Program-made: the position numbers and the translations under genes | Notes under the pieces: generated by a model | The model's database searches: none | What the model saw: only the letters and a program-made list of their open reading frames with translations | Told to the model about the DNA's origin: nothing | NCBI RefSeq assembly: GCF_010499245.1 | Contig: NZ_JAAGOW010000001.1 | Span: forward strand, 2,170,001 to 2,234,000 | Direction of reading: 5' to 3' | Length of the DNA: 64,000 nt | Source of the DNA: Variovorax sp. WS11 | Lineage (GTDB): Bacteria; Pseudomonadota; Gammaproteobacteria; Burkholderiales; Burkholderiaceae_C | In this document: positions 63,767 through 64,000 of the stretch, piece by piece | Numbering within the stretch: the first letter of the stretch is position 1 | Layout: every line of letters starts with the position of its first letter

Positions 63767-64000
63767 TCAGTCGAAAGGTAGGTAATCCGGAATGACCAGC
63801 GATGCCAGCAGCTTCCCGATGTCCGCCGGATTGCGCGTGACGTGGATGCCGCAGTCCTTCATCACCGCCAGCTTGGCTTCCGCCGTGCCCCGGCCGCCGG
63901 AGACGATGGCGCCCGCATGGCCCATGCGCTTGCCTGGCGGCGCACTGGCGCCGGCGATGAAGCCGACCACCGGCTTGCGCATGTGCTCCTTGATCCAGCG
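63767..64000 (-). CDS. Succinyl/malate-CoA ligase alpha subunit, C-terminal part, cut by window edge
   Basis: Frame open to the right edge. Contains [31 protein letters not shown], with the phospho-His of the SucD/MtkB family in GHAGAI. The tail ([24 protein letters not shown]) is longer than usual for SucD, and the neighbours are not sucC-like, so a malate- or other acyl-CoA ligase is possible. First visible gene of the right-end operon. Confidence 0.88.
   Translation of the reverse strand, partial: RWIKEHMRKPVVGFIAGASAPPGKRMGHAGAIVSGGRGTAEAKLAVMKDCGIHVTRNPADIGKLLASLVIPDYLPFD

Noticed and set aside
1..64000. tRNA genes, rRNA, CRISPR arrays, transposases or phage genes
   Set aside because: None was recognised in the gaps or frames. 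Gaps are short and show no cloverleaf, repeat-spacer pattern or insertion-sequence ends, although a covariance search could not be run.

Overview
The window looks like a chromosomal stretch of a high-GC betaproteobacterium of the order Burkholderiales, most likely family Comamonadaceae and close to Variovorax. The reasons are the very GC-rich coding sequence, Bug/TctC-type solute-binding proteins, a DUF1631 protein, a fused indolepyruvate ferredoxin oxidoreductase, a five-gene NAD-linked formate dehydrogenase operon and the pgk-pyk-fba-purC order. No rRNA, tRNA, CRISPR array, transposase or prophage was recognised. The family call is inference from gene content; no 16S or similar marker is present.

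Layout. 0-2.3 kb: a cut-off subtilisin-like serine peptidase and a peptide-type ABC binding protein, in DNA that looks less GC-rich than the rest. 2.3-3.8 kb: Crp/Fnr and PAS-LuxR regulators. 3.8-8.8 kb (minus strand): pgk, pyk, fba and purC, with an intrinsic terminator after fba. 8.9-13.2 kb: a LysR regulator divergent from a VOC / alpha-beta hydrolase / flavin monooxygenase operon, with a perfect 8-bp inverted repeat between them. 13.3-16.4 kb (minus): def, a lipoprotein gene, fmt, azlC and azlD in tightly overlapping order. 16.5-19.5 kb (plus): a LysM protein, dprA (frameshifted) and smg. 19.5-25.3 kb (minus): a frameshifted DUF1631 gene and yajC-secD-secF.

25.5-29.8 kb: a 1201-residue indolepyruvate ferredoxin oxidoreductase divergent from an Lrp/AsnC regulator. 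29.8-33.1 kb: an amino-acid ABC binding protein and permease separated by an intrinsic terminator, then an MFS exporter with an ABM-like tail. 33.2-37.3 kb: a Bug-type binding protein, a TctD/TctE-like two-component system and a second TctC-like binding protein, without TctA/TctB permease genes. 37.4-42.7 kb: an IscR-like regulator missing most cluster ligands, a geranylgeranyl-reductase-like flavoprotein with a VOC protein, a GAF protein, a zinc-ribbon membrane protein, small proteins and a TetR regulator. 43.0-49.0 kb (minus): a complete acid-sugar (L-threonate type) operon, gntR-mfs-ltnD-otnK-otnC-otnI, predicted to convert threonate to dihydroxyacetone phosphate.

49.4-56.6 kb (minus): fdsG-fdsB-fdsA-fdhD-fdsD, a Mo/W NAD-dependent formate dehydrogenase, with a LysR gene upstream. 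56.7-59.6 kb: a small frameshifted ORF, an OxlT-like oxalate/formate-family MFS transporter, a 45-codon ORF with its own promoter and hairpin, and a CbbR-like LysR gene. 59.9-60.5 kb: a ParE-type toxin-antitoxin pair with a candidate operator. 60.5-64.0 kb (minus): a second pyruvate kinase, a 2-dehydropantoate-2-reductase-like protein, a fumarylacetoacetase-fold hydrolase and the end of a succinyl/malate-CoA ligase alpha subunit.

Functionally the window mixes housekeeping (glycolysis, purine synthesis, formyl-Met processing, Sec export) with metabolic modules for small organic acids (threonate, formate, possibly oxalate, tricarboxylates, aryl pyruvates). Three single-base frame disruptions (about 18110, 20975 and 56772) interrupt otherwise intact reading frames and may be assembly errors. 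The least explained loci are the LysR/VOC/hydrolase/monooxygenase operon, the binding-protein-flanked two-component system, the degenerate IscR paralogue, the 45-codon gene and the right-end CoA-ligase/FAH/PanE/Pyk operon.
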